Below are positions 1 to 8,128 of a stretch of DNA of 58,158 nt, piece after piece. The translations under genes and the position numbers were made by a program. The DNA comes from Candidatus Geothermocultor quzhuomuensis (GTDB lineage Bacteria > Actinomycetota > Aquicultoria > Geothermocultorales > Geothermocultoraceae): NCBI GenBank assembly GCA_015711795.1, contig JACVJC010000015.1:1-58158 (forward strand), in the 5' to 3' direction. The notes below the pieces were generated by a model. It was not told where the DNA came from, searched no databases, and worked only from the letters and a program-made list of their open reading frames with translations. Each line of letters opens with the position of its first letter. Position 1 is the stretch's first letter.

Positions 1-993
1 AAGATAAGTATAAATGATGTCATCCAATTAAGGCCTGATATTGTAATAAGTTATAATTATAGGTTTTTAATTCCAAAAGAAATTATAGAATATATGAATG
101 GTAACATTATAAATTTACATATTTCTTTATTACCTTGGAATAGAGGCGCTCATCCTAATGTTTGGAGTTTTTTAGAAGATACACCAAAGGGTGTTACTAT
201 ACATTATATTGATGAAGGAATAGATACCGGCGATATTATAGTTCAGAAAGAGGTTTTTATTGACGAAGGTAAAGAAACCCTAAAAAGTTCCTACGAAATA
301 CTACACAAAGAAATTCAAGAACTTTTTAAAGAAAACTGGGAAGAGATAAAAAACCAGAAGCATAAGGGTAAAAAACAGACAGGGGGGGGAGTATACACTT
401 TAAGAGAGAATTTAAATCAATCGAGCCATTCATTAGAGAAAAAGGATGGGATACTTCAATTAAAGAACTTAAGGAAAAATTTAAAAATTCAAGATGTAAT
501 TCTAAAGAACTTTATATATATGACAACAGAAGAGAAGAAAATGATATTAAACTGGAGAAATAATGAAAATATAAGAAAATGGTGTCATTCATCACATCTC
601 ATATCTCAAGAAGAACACGATAAGTTTATAAAAGAACTTAAAAATGATTGCAAGAATTTTTATTGGCTTTTAGAAAAAGAAAAAAATTATCTGGGAGTAA
701 TTTCATTAAATATGGTAGATTTTAATAACAAACATGCTTATCTTGGGATTTATTCAAATCCAAAACTTAAAGGTGTGGGTAGCGTACTTATGAATTGTCT
801 AAAAGAAGTTGCTTTTAAAATTGCAAGACTTCATACACTTAAACTTGAGGTCTTTGAGGCAAACAAACATGCAATAAAATTTTATAAAAAACATGGATTT
901 AAAGAAGAAGGTCGCCTTAAAGAATTTGTTTATCGGAATGGCAAATGGCTTGATGTGATAATCATGGGATTGGTAGCAAAAAATGACTCTTAA
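1..993 (+). CDS. pseH: Formyltransferase domain read through into PseH-type N-acetyltransferase (5' partial)
   Basis: The frame is open from base 1, so the gene begins upstream of the window; 330 residues are visible. The first ~125 residues are a methionyl-tRNA-formyltransferase-like domain, with the catalytic-type motif NLHISLLPW and the Asp in DTGDI. Residues ~165-330 are a GNAT acetyltransferase matching PseH (LKNF near the start, ILNWRNNENIRKW, GVGSVLMN), which acetylates the C4 amine of the amino sugar in CMP-pseudaminic acid synthesis. pseI follows, which supports the pathway. The join is odd: after the G8 tract at 382-389 about 40 residues resemble no formyltransferase, while the real formyltransferase C-terminus lies in another frame (to 563). 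The fusion may therefore reflect tract length rather than true architecture. The only standard internal start for PseH is ATG 520, which cuts off its conserved N-terminus. Confidence 0.75.
   Translation, partial: KISINDVIQLRPDIVISYNYRFLIPKEIIEYMNGNIINLHISLLPWNRGAHPNVWSFLEDTPKGVTIHYIDEGIDTGDIIVQKEVFIDEGKETLKSSYEILHKEIQELFKENWEEIKNQKHKGKKQTGGGVYTLRENLNQSSHSLEKKDGILQLKNLRKNLKIQDVILKNFIYMTTEEKKMILNWRNNENIRKWCHSSHLISQEEHDKFIKELKNDCKNFYWLLEKEKNYLGVISLNMVDFNNKHAYLGIYSNPKLKGVGSVLMNCLKEVAFKIARLHTLKLEVFEANKHAIKFYKKHGFKEEGRLKEFVYRNGKWLDVIIMGLVAKNDS
382..389 (+). repeat. G8 homopolymer at a frame switch
   Basis: A run of eight G sits in the last part of the formyltransferase domain. With eight G the frame runs into PseH. 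With six or nine G the frame reads on as GGSIHFKREF and then GWDTS, typical of formyltransferase C-termini. Poly-G tracts of this length in surface-glycan genes are classic sites of slipped-strand phase variation; an indel error in the assembly is the alternative. Confidence 0.7.
390..563 (+). other. Out-of-frame C-terminal part of the formyltransferase
   Basis: Read in codons starting at 390, this stretch encodes SIHFKREFKSIEPFIREKGW and then DTSIKELKEKF, ending at TAA 561-563. This looks like the family C-terminus (a GxxH-KxxF region followed by GWDT). It is not joined to the N-terminal domain in the sequence as given, because of the G8 tract. If expressed, its stop overlaps the PseH frame by about 44 nt, as expected for two coupled genes. 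Confidence 0.6.
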
Positions 994-1053
994 GAAAGGT
1001 GAATTTTCATATAAAAATTTTAAAAAAAACAAAAATGATATAAAATTACTAAA

Positions 1054-2100
1054 ATGCAATTAGAGATAAGTGAGAAAGTCGTTGGAAATAACAATCCCAC
1101 TTTCATTGTAGCCGAGCTTTCTTGCAATCATTTGCAAAAATTTGACTTAGCGGTTAAGACAATTAAAGCAGCTAAAGAAGCGGAAGCTGATGCTATAAAA
1201 TTTCAAACCTACACACCAGATACATTAACTATAAACTGTGATAATCAATACTTTCAAATTCAGCAAGGGACTTTGTGGGATGGGAAAACTCTTTACCAAC
1301 TTTACCAAGAAGCCTATACCCCTTGGGAATGGCAACCTGAGCTTAAACAGCTTGCTGAAAATTTAGGGCTTATCTGCTTTTCCACACCATATGACAAAAC
1401 CGCTGTTGATTTTCTTGAAGAGTTAAAAGTTCCTGCCTATAAAGTTGCCTCTTTTGAAATCACTGATATACCCTTAATTGAATATATTGCTTCAAAAGGA
1501 AAACCAGTAATTATTTCCACAGGAGTTGCTACACTCAATGATATAGAGGAAGCCGTGAGTGCTTGTAAGAGAACAGGGAATGACCAAATAGCTCTCTTAA
1601 AATGCACCTCGGAGTACCCAACACCGCTAGAAGATGTCAACTTGAGAACCCTTCCTGACTTACAAGAAAAATTTAAAACGGTAGTTGGCTTATCTGACCA
1701 TACCTTGGGTATATCTGTTCCCATTGCTGCTGTAGCGTTGGGTGCGAGCATAATTGAAAAACATTTCATCATCGATAGGTCTTTGGGAGGACCTGATGCT
1801 CCCTTTTCTCTAGAACCTGAAGAGTTTAAAGCAATGGTTAAAGCAGTAAGAGAAGCAGAAAAAGCGCTTGGGAAGGTTAGCTATGAACTTACAGACAAAA
1901 TGAAAAGGAGTCGAGAGTTTTCCCGTTCTCTTTTTGTGGTCGAAGATGTTAAAGCTGGTGAAATTTTCACTGAAAAAAATGTTAGATCGATTAGACCAGG
2001 CTTTGGTCTTTCTCCTAAGTTTATAAAAGATATTCTTGGCAAAAAAGCAAAGAAAGATATTGAAAGAGGAACTCCTTTAAACGAGGAGCTAATAGAATAA
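1054..2100 (+). CDS. pseI: Pseudaminic acid synthase PseI (NeuB family)
   Basis: Condenses a 2,4-diacetamido-2,4,6-trideoxy-altrose sugar with phosphoenolpyruvate to make pseudaminic acid in the cytoplasm. The 348 residues have the NeuB TIM barrel (FIVAELSCNH near residue 18, AIKFQTY at ~48, IISTG at ~155, SDHTLG at ~215, EKHF at ~235) and a C-terminal SAF (antifreeze-like) domain from ~290 (RSLFVVEDVKAGE, RSIRPG). Full length. It follows the PseH frame by 60 nt, so the two form the end of a glycan operon whose upstream part is outside the window. There is no clear Shine-Dalgarno sequence; an extended -10-like TGATATAAA lies 9 nt before the ATG, so a very short leader is possible. NeuB paralogues for legionaminic or sialic acid are close, but the adjacent PseH makes PseI the best call. 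Confidence 0.85.
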   Translation: MQLEISEKVVGNNNPTFIVAELSCNHLQKFDLAVKTIKAAKEAEADAIKFQTYTPDTLTINCDNQYFQIQQGTLWDGKTLYQLYQEAYTPWEWQPELKQLAENLGLICFSTPYDKTAVDFLEELKVPAYKVASFEITDIPLIEYIASKGKPVIISTGVATLNDIEEAVSACKRTGNDQIALLKCTSEYPTPLEDVNLRTLPDLQEKFKTVVGLSDHTLGISVPIAAVALGASIIEKHFIIDRSLGGPDAPFSLEPEEFKAMVKAVREAEKALGKVSYELTDKMKRSREFSRSLFVVEDVKAGEIFTEKNVRSIRPGFGLSPKFIKDILGKKAKKDIERGTPLNEELIE

Positions 2101-2201
2101 CATAAAGATGGAGTTAAAAAGTTAAGGTTCACCTTTCATTCCTCTAGTTTTTTCGTTAAAATAAACCTCAATTTCCAATCTCTTATTTCCTTTTTCTCTT
2201 C

Positions 2202-2210
2202 TGGTATAAT
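2202..2210 (+). promoter_or_regulatory. Extended -10 promoter, probably leaderless
   Basis: TGGTATAAT is a perfect extended -10 element with no good -35 box. It ends 6 nt before the GTG at 2217, which places the expected transcription start on the first base of the start codon. No Shine-Dalgarno sequence is present, which agrees with a leaderless mRNA. Confidence 0.6.
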
Positions 2211-2216
2211 AGGACA

Positions 2217-3431
2217 GTGCCAAAAAAATTCATTACCCAAAAGGAAAGAAAAATACCGGTTGTTGCCTCAGCTGATGTCATTGTGATTGGAGGAGGACCA
2301 GCGGGAACATCTGCTGCGGTCTCAGCTGCCAGAGAGGGAACTCAAACAATCTTGATTGAAAGATATGGTTTTCTCGGAGGATTAGCAACTGGTGGCTTAG
2401 TCATTATGCTTTGTGGTGGAACATCCAAAGGTAATCCAATAGTTGGCGGATTATATCAAGAAATTTTAAAGGAACTTCAAAAAAGGAAACTAGCTAACGA
2501 CGAAGAATTACCAACTATTTCTCCTGAAGGCTTTAAATTAATCCTCGATGAATATATGGCAAAGGAAGGAATTAATCTCTTCCTTCACTCTTTTGCCGTA
2601 GATGCTATTTTAAGCGAGAAAAAAGACGCTGTTAGATACATAATCATAGAAAGCAAGGAAGGACGCTTTGCCCTTCAGGGGAAAGCCTTTATTGATGCTT
2701 CTGGTGATGCCGATATGGCAAAGTGGTGCCAAATCCCCTTTGAAATCAGCCCCAACTTAAGACCAATAACTACTGTTTATCGAATGGGAAATATTGATAT
2801 GAAAAAAGCAATGAATTTTAAAGATTCTCCTCAATACACCAAAAAAATGAGCGAATGGTCAGAAATCGAGTTTCGTCCAGCTTGGGAACCTACTTTAAAC
2901 TACGGGGAAGCCTGGATGGATGATATTTTTATGTTTTACTTCAATCCTTTGAAGATAAAAGACCTGACAGAAGCAGAGATTCTTGGGAGGAGAAAAGTTT
3001 TTGAGATGTTTGAGCATTACAAAATGAATTTTCCAGGTTTCGAAAATGCTTCACTCATTGATACAGCTCCTATTTTGGGAGTTAGAGAAACTAGAAGAAT
3101 TAAAGGGCAATATATTTTAACCCAAGCTGATGTCTTAAATCAAACAAAATTTGACGACTCAATAGCCCTAGGAGTTGGACCAAATGGCGTTTTTGCAATT
3201 CCTTATCGCTCTTTAATACCGAAAAAAATAAATAATCTCCTCTTTGCTGGAAGATGTATCTCAGTCGAACCTAATGCTCTTGACTATGTTAGAGTTATCT
3301 CTACCTGTATAGCTATTGGTGAAGCAGCTGGGATTGCTGCCTCACTCATTGTAAAAAATAATTGCTCTTCAACAGAGGTAAATATTAAAAAACTTCAATC
3401 TCTTCTCCAGAAAAAAGGGTCCTTTTTCTAA
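2217..3431 (+). CDS. FAD-dependent oxidoreductase (FAD_oxidored family)
   Basis: A 404-residue flavoprotein of unknown substrate. The N-terminal Rossmann motif VIVIGGGPAGTSAA (residues ~22-35) binds the ADP part of FAD, followed by LIERYGFLGGLATGG, typical of the FAD_oxidored group. DASGDADMA (~160) and FAGRC (~345) complete the FAD fold. GTG 2217 is chosen because it lies 6 nt downstream of an extended -10 box and gives the expected N-terminus. The gene stands alone between pseI on the same strand and a convergent gene. Links to glycan synthesis are only positional. Related proteins are often poorly assigned, so no reaction is named. Confidence 0.75.
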   Translation: MPKKFITQKERKIPVVASADVIVIGGGPAGTSAAVSAAREGTQTILIERYGFLGGLATGGLVIMLCGGTSKGNPIVGGLYQEILKELQKRKLANDEELPTISPEGFKLILDEYMAKEGINLFLHSFAVDAILSEKKDAVRYIIIESKEGRFALQGKAFIDASGDADMAKWCQIPFEISPNLRPITTVYRMGNIDMKKAMNFKDSPQYTKKMSEWSEIEFRPAWEPTLNYGEAWMDDIFMFYFNPLKIKDLTEAEILGRRKVFEMFEHYKMNFPGFENASLIDTAPILGVRETRRIKGQYILTQADVLNQTKFDDSIALGVGPNGVFAIPYRSLIPKKINNLLFAGRCISVEPNALDYVRVISTCIAIGEAAGIAASLIVKNNCSSTEVNIKKLQSLLQKKGSFF

Positions 3432-3458
3432 CCTCAAGCTTCACGCTACCATCTTTAG

Positions 3459-4724
3459 TTATTCTTTTCGCTTGACCATCTTTTCAACTAAATCGACAAA
3501 TCTCTCGGTTGCTTTGCCATCACATAAATAATTAAAACGATAAAGTGTTTTTTTTCGACGCTCTCTCAACTCTTTTTTGGTTTTTTCATCCCAAAGGCAT
3601 TTCTCAATTGCTAAAGAAAGTTCTTGAGAATTAAAAACATAAATGACAGCATCCTGAGGGTCGAACAGTCTGTTGATATCTTTTAAAGTGGGTAGAAAAA
3701 ACTCAATCACTGGCTTATCTAAAAACATCGCTTCGATTCCGGCATTTGAGCCATGAGAAATAACAACATCACTAAGGGAAAGGAAATATTCTAAGTATTG
3801 TTGGGTAACAATCACATTCACCCCTTCCTTTTTTGCTATATTAATATAAACTTGGGGTGAGGTTCCATCACCAGGGTGCATTTTTACAACTAATTGAACT
3901 TCTTTCTTTTCCAACTTTTTTACCGCTTTTAAAGTTTCCAAGTAGTGTTTAAAAGTGTAATGAGGTTCACAGTATGCAGAAACATCTGTTGTCTGGGGCC
4001 AAGTTGTAAAGTATAAAATTATAGGCTTATGAGTGTCCAAGCCAATTTCCCAACAAATTTTTTCTTTCTCAGATTGAGATAGAAAGAAATTAAAATATTT
4101 GTCCCATTTCGGGGCTCCAGTTATAACAATTTTTTCTATCGGATTGTTGTATTTCAAATAAAAATCTTTTGCAGCTGAGCCATAAACAGCAATTTTGTCT
4201 GCATAAATTACATCATGCATACTCGTTGCCACTGGGCTTGAATGAGACAAACAAAGGGTGGGGATTTTCCTTTCCTTTGCCTTCAAAATAACTGGTTTAG
4301 TTTGCCAGGTAACATCGTTTCCCAAAACAATTAACCTTAGATTTCTTTGCCCAATAATCTTTTGAAAAGCTTCAATATAAAGTGTCTCTTCTTCAATTAA
4401 CCTCAAAAACTTTCCAGTAAACTCTTCCATAATCAAAGGAAAAAAATTAACCCCTTTGTAACTAAATTGTCTTTGAAAATCAGGGTCTTTAAAGGCTTCA
4501 TCGAGCTGAACTTTAATCTTTTCAACTGCCTTTTTTGACTTTTCAAAAACTTTCTCGTCAAGGAAATAAGCGAAAGATTCAAATGGTAAACCATATTGAT
4601 ACATCATTTGCTCAATTGACTGGTCATAAATGATAAGATTATATTTTCCTTTTTCAGAAAGCCTTTGGAAGATGCCAAAATTGTCGGGACCAAATTGAAG
4701 AAAAAAGAGGATAGAAGGCTTCAC
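3459..4724 (-). CDS. GT-B fold glycosyl/glycerophosphotransferase-like protein
   Basis: 421 residues. The C-terminal half resembles GT-B transferases of the CDP-glycerol glycerophosphotransferase and capsule type: YFTTWPQTTD at ~240, KMHPGDG at ~285 and SHGSNAGIEAMFLDKPVIEF at ~335-354, where the donor nucleotide usually binds. The N-terminal half is less conserved (GNDVTWQTKP, CLSHSSP). No signal peptide is seen, so it should act at the cytoplasmic face. Its ATG overlaps the stop of the upstream zinc-ribbon gene by 4 nt, so the two are coupled. With the nearby pseudaminic acid genes it may attach a surface sugar, but donor and acceptor are unknown. Confidence 0.6.
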   Translation of the reverse strand: MKPSILFFLQFGPDNFGIFQRLSEKGKYNLIIYDQSIEQMMYQYGLPFESFAYFLDEKVFEKSKKAVEKIKVQLDEAFKDPDFQRQFSYKGVNFFPLIMEEFTGKFLRLIEEETLYIEAFQKIIGQRNLRLIVLGNDVTWQTKPVILKAKERKIPTLCLSHSSPVATSMHDVIYADKIAVYGSAAKDFYLKYNNPIEKIVITGAPKWDKYFNFFLSQSEKEKICWEIGLDTHKPIILYFTTWPQTTDVSAYCEPHYTFKHYLETLKAVKKLEKKEVQLVVKMHPGDGTSPQVYINIAKKEGVNVIVTQQYLEYFLSLSDVVISHGSNAGIEAMFLDKPVIEFFLPTLKDINRLFDPQDAVIYVFNSQELSLAIEKCLWDEKTKKELRERRKKTLYRFNYLCDGKATERFVDLVEKMVKRKE

Positions 4725-5140
4725 TTTATTTTTCCTGCTTCAATATCAGCTAAAACTTTAGTGAGAACAGGCATTAAACCATATTCAGCCGGAATGCCCA
4801 GATTAACACCTTCATAAGTTAAAATCTTTTTAACTTTTTTATGGTTATACCAGCTTTTAATGATTTCAACTGCTTTTTTATTAGCTTTCTTTGCTTGGGA
4901 ATAAGTTAACTTAGCTCCCAATTTATCATAAACTTCACTAATCTCATAAGAAGTAAATGTGTAGTTCTCCCCACAATGAGGGCAAGTTGTTTTACCCATA
5001 ACAAACCCAGGAACATTAAGACCAAAAATGTTCTTGCATTTTTTATTTGAACATTTTATAACAAGATGGAAAGTAGTGTCATAGAGTATTGAAATGACAC
5101 TTGAAATAAATTTTTTGTTAGTAATGGTCTTTTTGCTCAT
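4721..5140 (-). CDS. Small zinc-ribbon protein, unknown function
   Basis: 139 residues. Two Cys pairs form a probable zinc ribbon in the first half (KCSNKKCKNIFG at ~29 and TTCPHCGENY at ~52). The second half is Lys-rich and helical (KANKKAVEIIKSWYNHKKVK). I do not recognise a named family. It overlaps the next gene by ATGA, which implies translational coupling and a shared role with the glycosyltransferase-like protein. Upstream is the AhbD-like gene end, 35 nt away. Zinc ribbons of this kind may bind nucleic acid or be structural; nothing in the sequence decides. Confidence 0.55.
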   Translation of the reverse strand: MSKKTITNKKFISSVISILYDTTFHLVIKCSNKKCKNIFGLNVPGFVMGKTTCPHCGENYTFTSYEISEVYDKLGAKLTYSQAKKANKKAVEIIKSWYNHKKVKKILTYEGVNLGIPAEYGLMPVLTKVLADIEAGKIK

Positions 5141-5174
5141 TTGTCCTATTATCCATCATTTGGATTACTAATTG

Positions 5175-6311
5175 CTAAGCTCTAACCTTTAATGGAGTGT
5201 AGATACAGTAAGGTTCTTCTCCAAGGTAATCACCAGAGATAGCATGGGCTCGAGCACGACAACCACCACAAATTTTTTTATATTCACAAATGCCGCACTT
5301 CCCTTTAAGTTTACTGTAATCCCTCAAGTTTTGAAAAAGCTCTGAATCTTCCCAAACTTTTTTAATGCCTTCTTCCCTCACTTTACCTGCTAAAAGCTCT
5401 AAGTAACCACAAGGATAAACATCACCAAGGTAGGAAACGAAACAAAAAGTAATTCCGCCCAAACAACCTCGAGTCATTGCCTCCAGCGCTTGATGAGCCT
5501 GCCTGCCAGTGCCAGGCTTTGGTAGGCTCGAAAGCTCAACTTTTCTTTCTTCTTCTTTCATCCTTTGCCTGAAAATACGGTAGTAATGAGGAGCACAGGT
5601 TGGTTTAACAAAAATATGTTCATCCCTTTGAACCTCATATAGCCAGTTTAGAGCTTTCTCATAATTTTCAGGTGAAATTTCCTCATCTTTCATATCCTTA
5701 GCCCGACCAGTTGGAACGAGAAGAAAAATGTGCCAAGCTGCTGCTTTTAATTTTTTAACCACCTTTAAAATATTAGGTAAATCCTCTAAATTATGTTTAG
5801 TTACAGTTGTGTTAATTTGAAAACTTACTCCAGCTTTCTTTAAATAATTAATTCCTCTAATTGCACCTTCATAAGCTCCCTTAACCTGACGAAAAGTGTC
5901 ATGAATTTGAGGAGAGGAACCATCAAGGCTAATTGAAACATGGGTGATACCAACCTCTGGGAGCTTCCTAGCCACCTTTTCATCGACAAGAGTGCCATTA
6001 GGAGCCATAACCATTTTTATCCCAAGAGAGGTTCCATAAGCAGCAATATCAAAAATGTCTTTTCTTAAAAGGGGTTCACCACCAGTTAAGATAATTACTG
6101 GGCGAGAAAAGGAAGCAACTTCATCTAGAAATCGCATAGCTTCTTCGGTGGTAAACTCACCTGGCAAGGGCTCATCCACTGCCGCTGCGCGGCAGTGGAT
6201 GCAGTCAAGATTACAAGCTCTGGTTACCTCCCAAGCAATCATCCTCAAGCCTGGAACAATCAGCTTCCTTGAGGTTTTAGATTCCTTTCTATTCTTTACT
6301 AAGGTGTTCAT
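5175..6311 (-). CDS. ahbD: AhbD-like radical SAM protein (siroheme-dependent haem pathway)
   Basis: Radical SAM enzyme of 378 residues resembling AhbD, which oxidatively decarboxylates Fe-coproporphyrin III to haem b in the siroheme pathway. The N-terminal cluster motif is CNLDCIHCRAAA (Cys at ~33, 37, 40), followed by LTGGEPLLR and VMAPNGTL. The C-terminal twitch/SPASM-like region has GDVYPCGYLEL and CGICEYKKICGGCRA for extra Fe-S clusters. hemB lies directly upstream on the same strand (47 nt gap), which supports tetrapyrrole synthesis. Residues SSLPKPGTGRQA (~264-275), encoded by a GC-rich palindrome, look like an insertion just before LEAMTRGC. NirJ/AhbC relatives are similar, so the exact reaction is not certain. 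Confidence 0.7.
   Translation of the reverse strand: MNTLVKNRKESKTSRKLIVPGLRMIAWEVTRACNLDCIHCRAAAVDEPLPGEFTTEEAMRFLDEVASFSRPVIILTGGEPLLRKDIFDIAAYGTSLGIKMVMAPNGTLVDEKVARKLPEVGITHVSISLDGSSPQIHDTFRQVKGAYEGAIRGINYLKKAGVSFQINTTVTKHNLEDLPNILKVVKKLKAAAWHIFLLVPTGRAKDMKDEEISPENYEKALNWLYEVQRDEHIFVKPTCAPHYYRIFRQRMKEEERKVELSSLPKPGTGRQAHQALEAMTRGCLGGITFCFVSYLGDVYPCGYLELLAGKVREEGIKKVWEDSELFQNLRDYSKLKGKCGICEYKKICGGCRARAHAISGDYLGEEPYCIYTPLKVRA
5495..5529 (-). repeat. GC-rich palindromic element inside the AhbD-like gene
   Basis: Outer arms GAGCCT/AGGCTC enclose a second pair GCCTG/CAGGC. The element is much richer in G+C than its surroundings and shares the CTGCC/GGCAG core of palindromes at 18377, 49295 and 55634. 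In the reading frame it adds about 12 residues without breaking the gene. Confidence 0.5.
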
Positions 6312-6358
6312 TCCTTTCCGTCACCCACTAACTGGAGAGTTAAATAGCTTGTCAGCAG

Positions 6359-7590
<1,232 letters not shown>

Positions 7591-7808
7591 CAAAGGGGTC
7601 AGACAAAGGGGGAACAAAGGGGAACAAAGGGGTCAGGTCTTGAATCTTGACAGACAAAGCAGCAGACAAAGGGGTCAGCAGACAAAGGGGTCAGGTCTTG
7701 AATCTTGACAAGCACAAACAAGACAAAGGGGTCAGATCTTGAACCAAACAGCAAATATCAAAGACAAAGGGGTCAGATCTTGAACCAAACAGCAAATAGG
7801 GTCAAGTC
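7591..7808. repeat. REP-like array of CAAAGGGGTCAG repeats
   Basis: CAAAGGGGTCAG occurs six times, at 7591, 7625, 7667, 7683, 7724 and 7765, in most copies followed by GTCTTGAATCTTGACA or ATCTTGAACCAAACAGC. The last two units are near-identical over about 36 nt with a 41-nt period. Shorter AACAAAGGGG units lie at 7603-7630. The array stops just before a RAYT transposase fragment, the normal arrangement for REP repeats and their transposase. Irregular spacing and no constant spacer length rule out a CRISPR. Confidence 0.75.
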
Positions 7809-7860
7809 TTACAATCAAGCATATAATCTGATATACACTTTTGCCTGATATACCCTTTCC

Positions 7861-8100
7861 ATGGCAAGACCGCTAAGACTAGAATTTGAAGGGGAAGTTT
7901 ACCACATTACCACTAGAGGAATTGTTAGAAAAGCAATCTTTCTTTTAGAAGACTACACTGATTTCCTTGAAGTCCTCTCGTTTCTCATAAAGAAGTTTAA
8001 CTGGCTTCTTCATGCTTACTGCCTGATGCCCAATCACTATCATCTCTTCTTTAAAACACCCAATGGCAATCTCTATAGAGGGATGAAGCAATTAAACTGA
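7861..8100 (+). pseudogene. Truncated REP-associated tyrosine transposase (RAYT, Y1_Tnp)
   Basis: 79 residues match the N-terminus of IS200-like RAYT transposases: MARPLRLEFEGEVYHITTRG, then a LxxY-HxxxLMPNHYHL segment with the HUH metal-binding pair (HYH). Full-length proteins run well beyond 150 residues; here TGA follows MKQLN, just before the region with the catalytic Tyr, and the remainder is missing. It is therefore probably inactive. It lies directly after the repeat array it would have mobilised and next to a decayed signalling gene, so this is a remnant of a mobile unit. Confidence 0.8.
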
Positions 8101-8128
8101 CTGGTTAAGCTGCACTTATCCCTTTTTG

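Noticed and set aside
6174-6200. Perfect palindrome ATCCACTGCCGC/GCGGCAGTGGAT in the AhbD-like gene
   Set aside because: It encodes the conserved radical SAM segment IHCRAAAVDE, so the symmetry is explained by required residues and needs no mobile element.
7591-7808. Repeat array as a possible CRISPR
   Set aside because: The repeat core is short, spacing runs from 16 to 42 nt, spacers repeat each other, and no cas gene is near; a RAYT fragment is adjacent.
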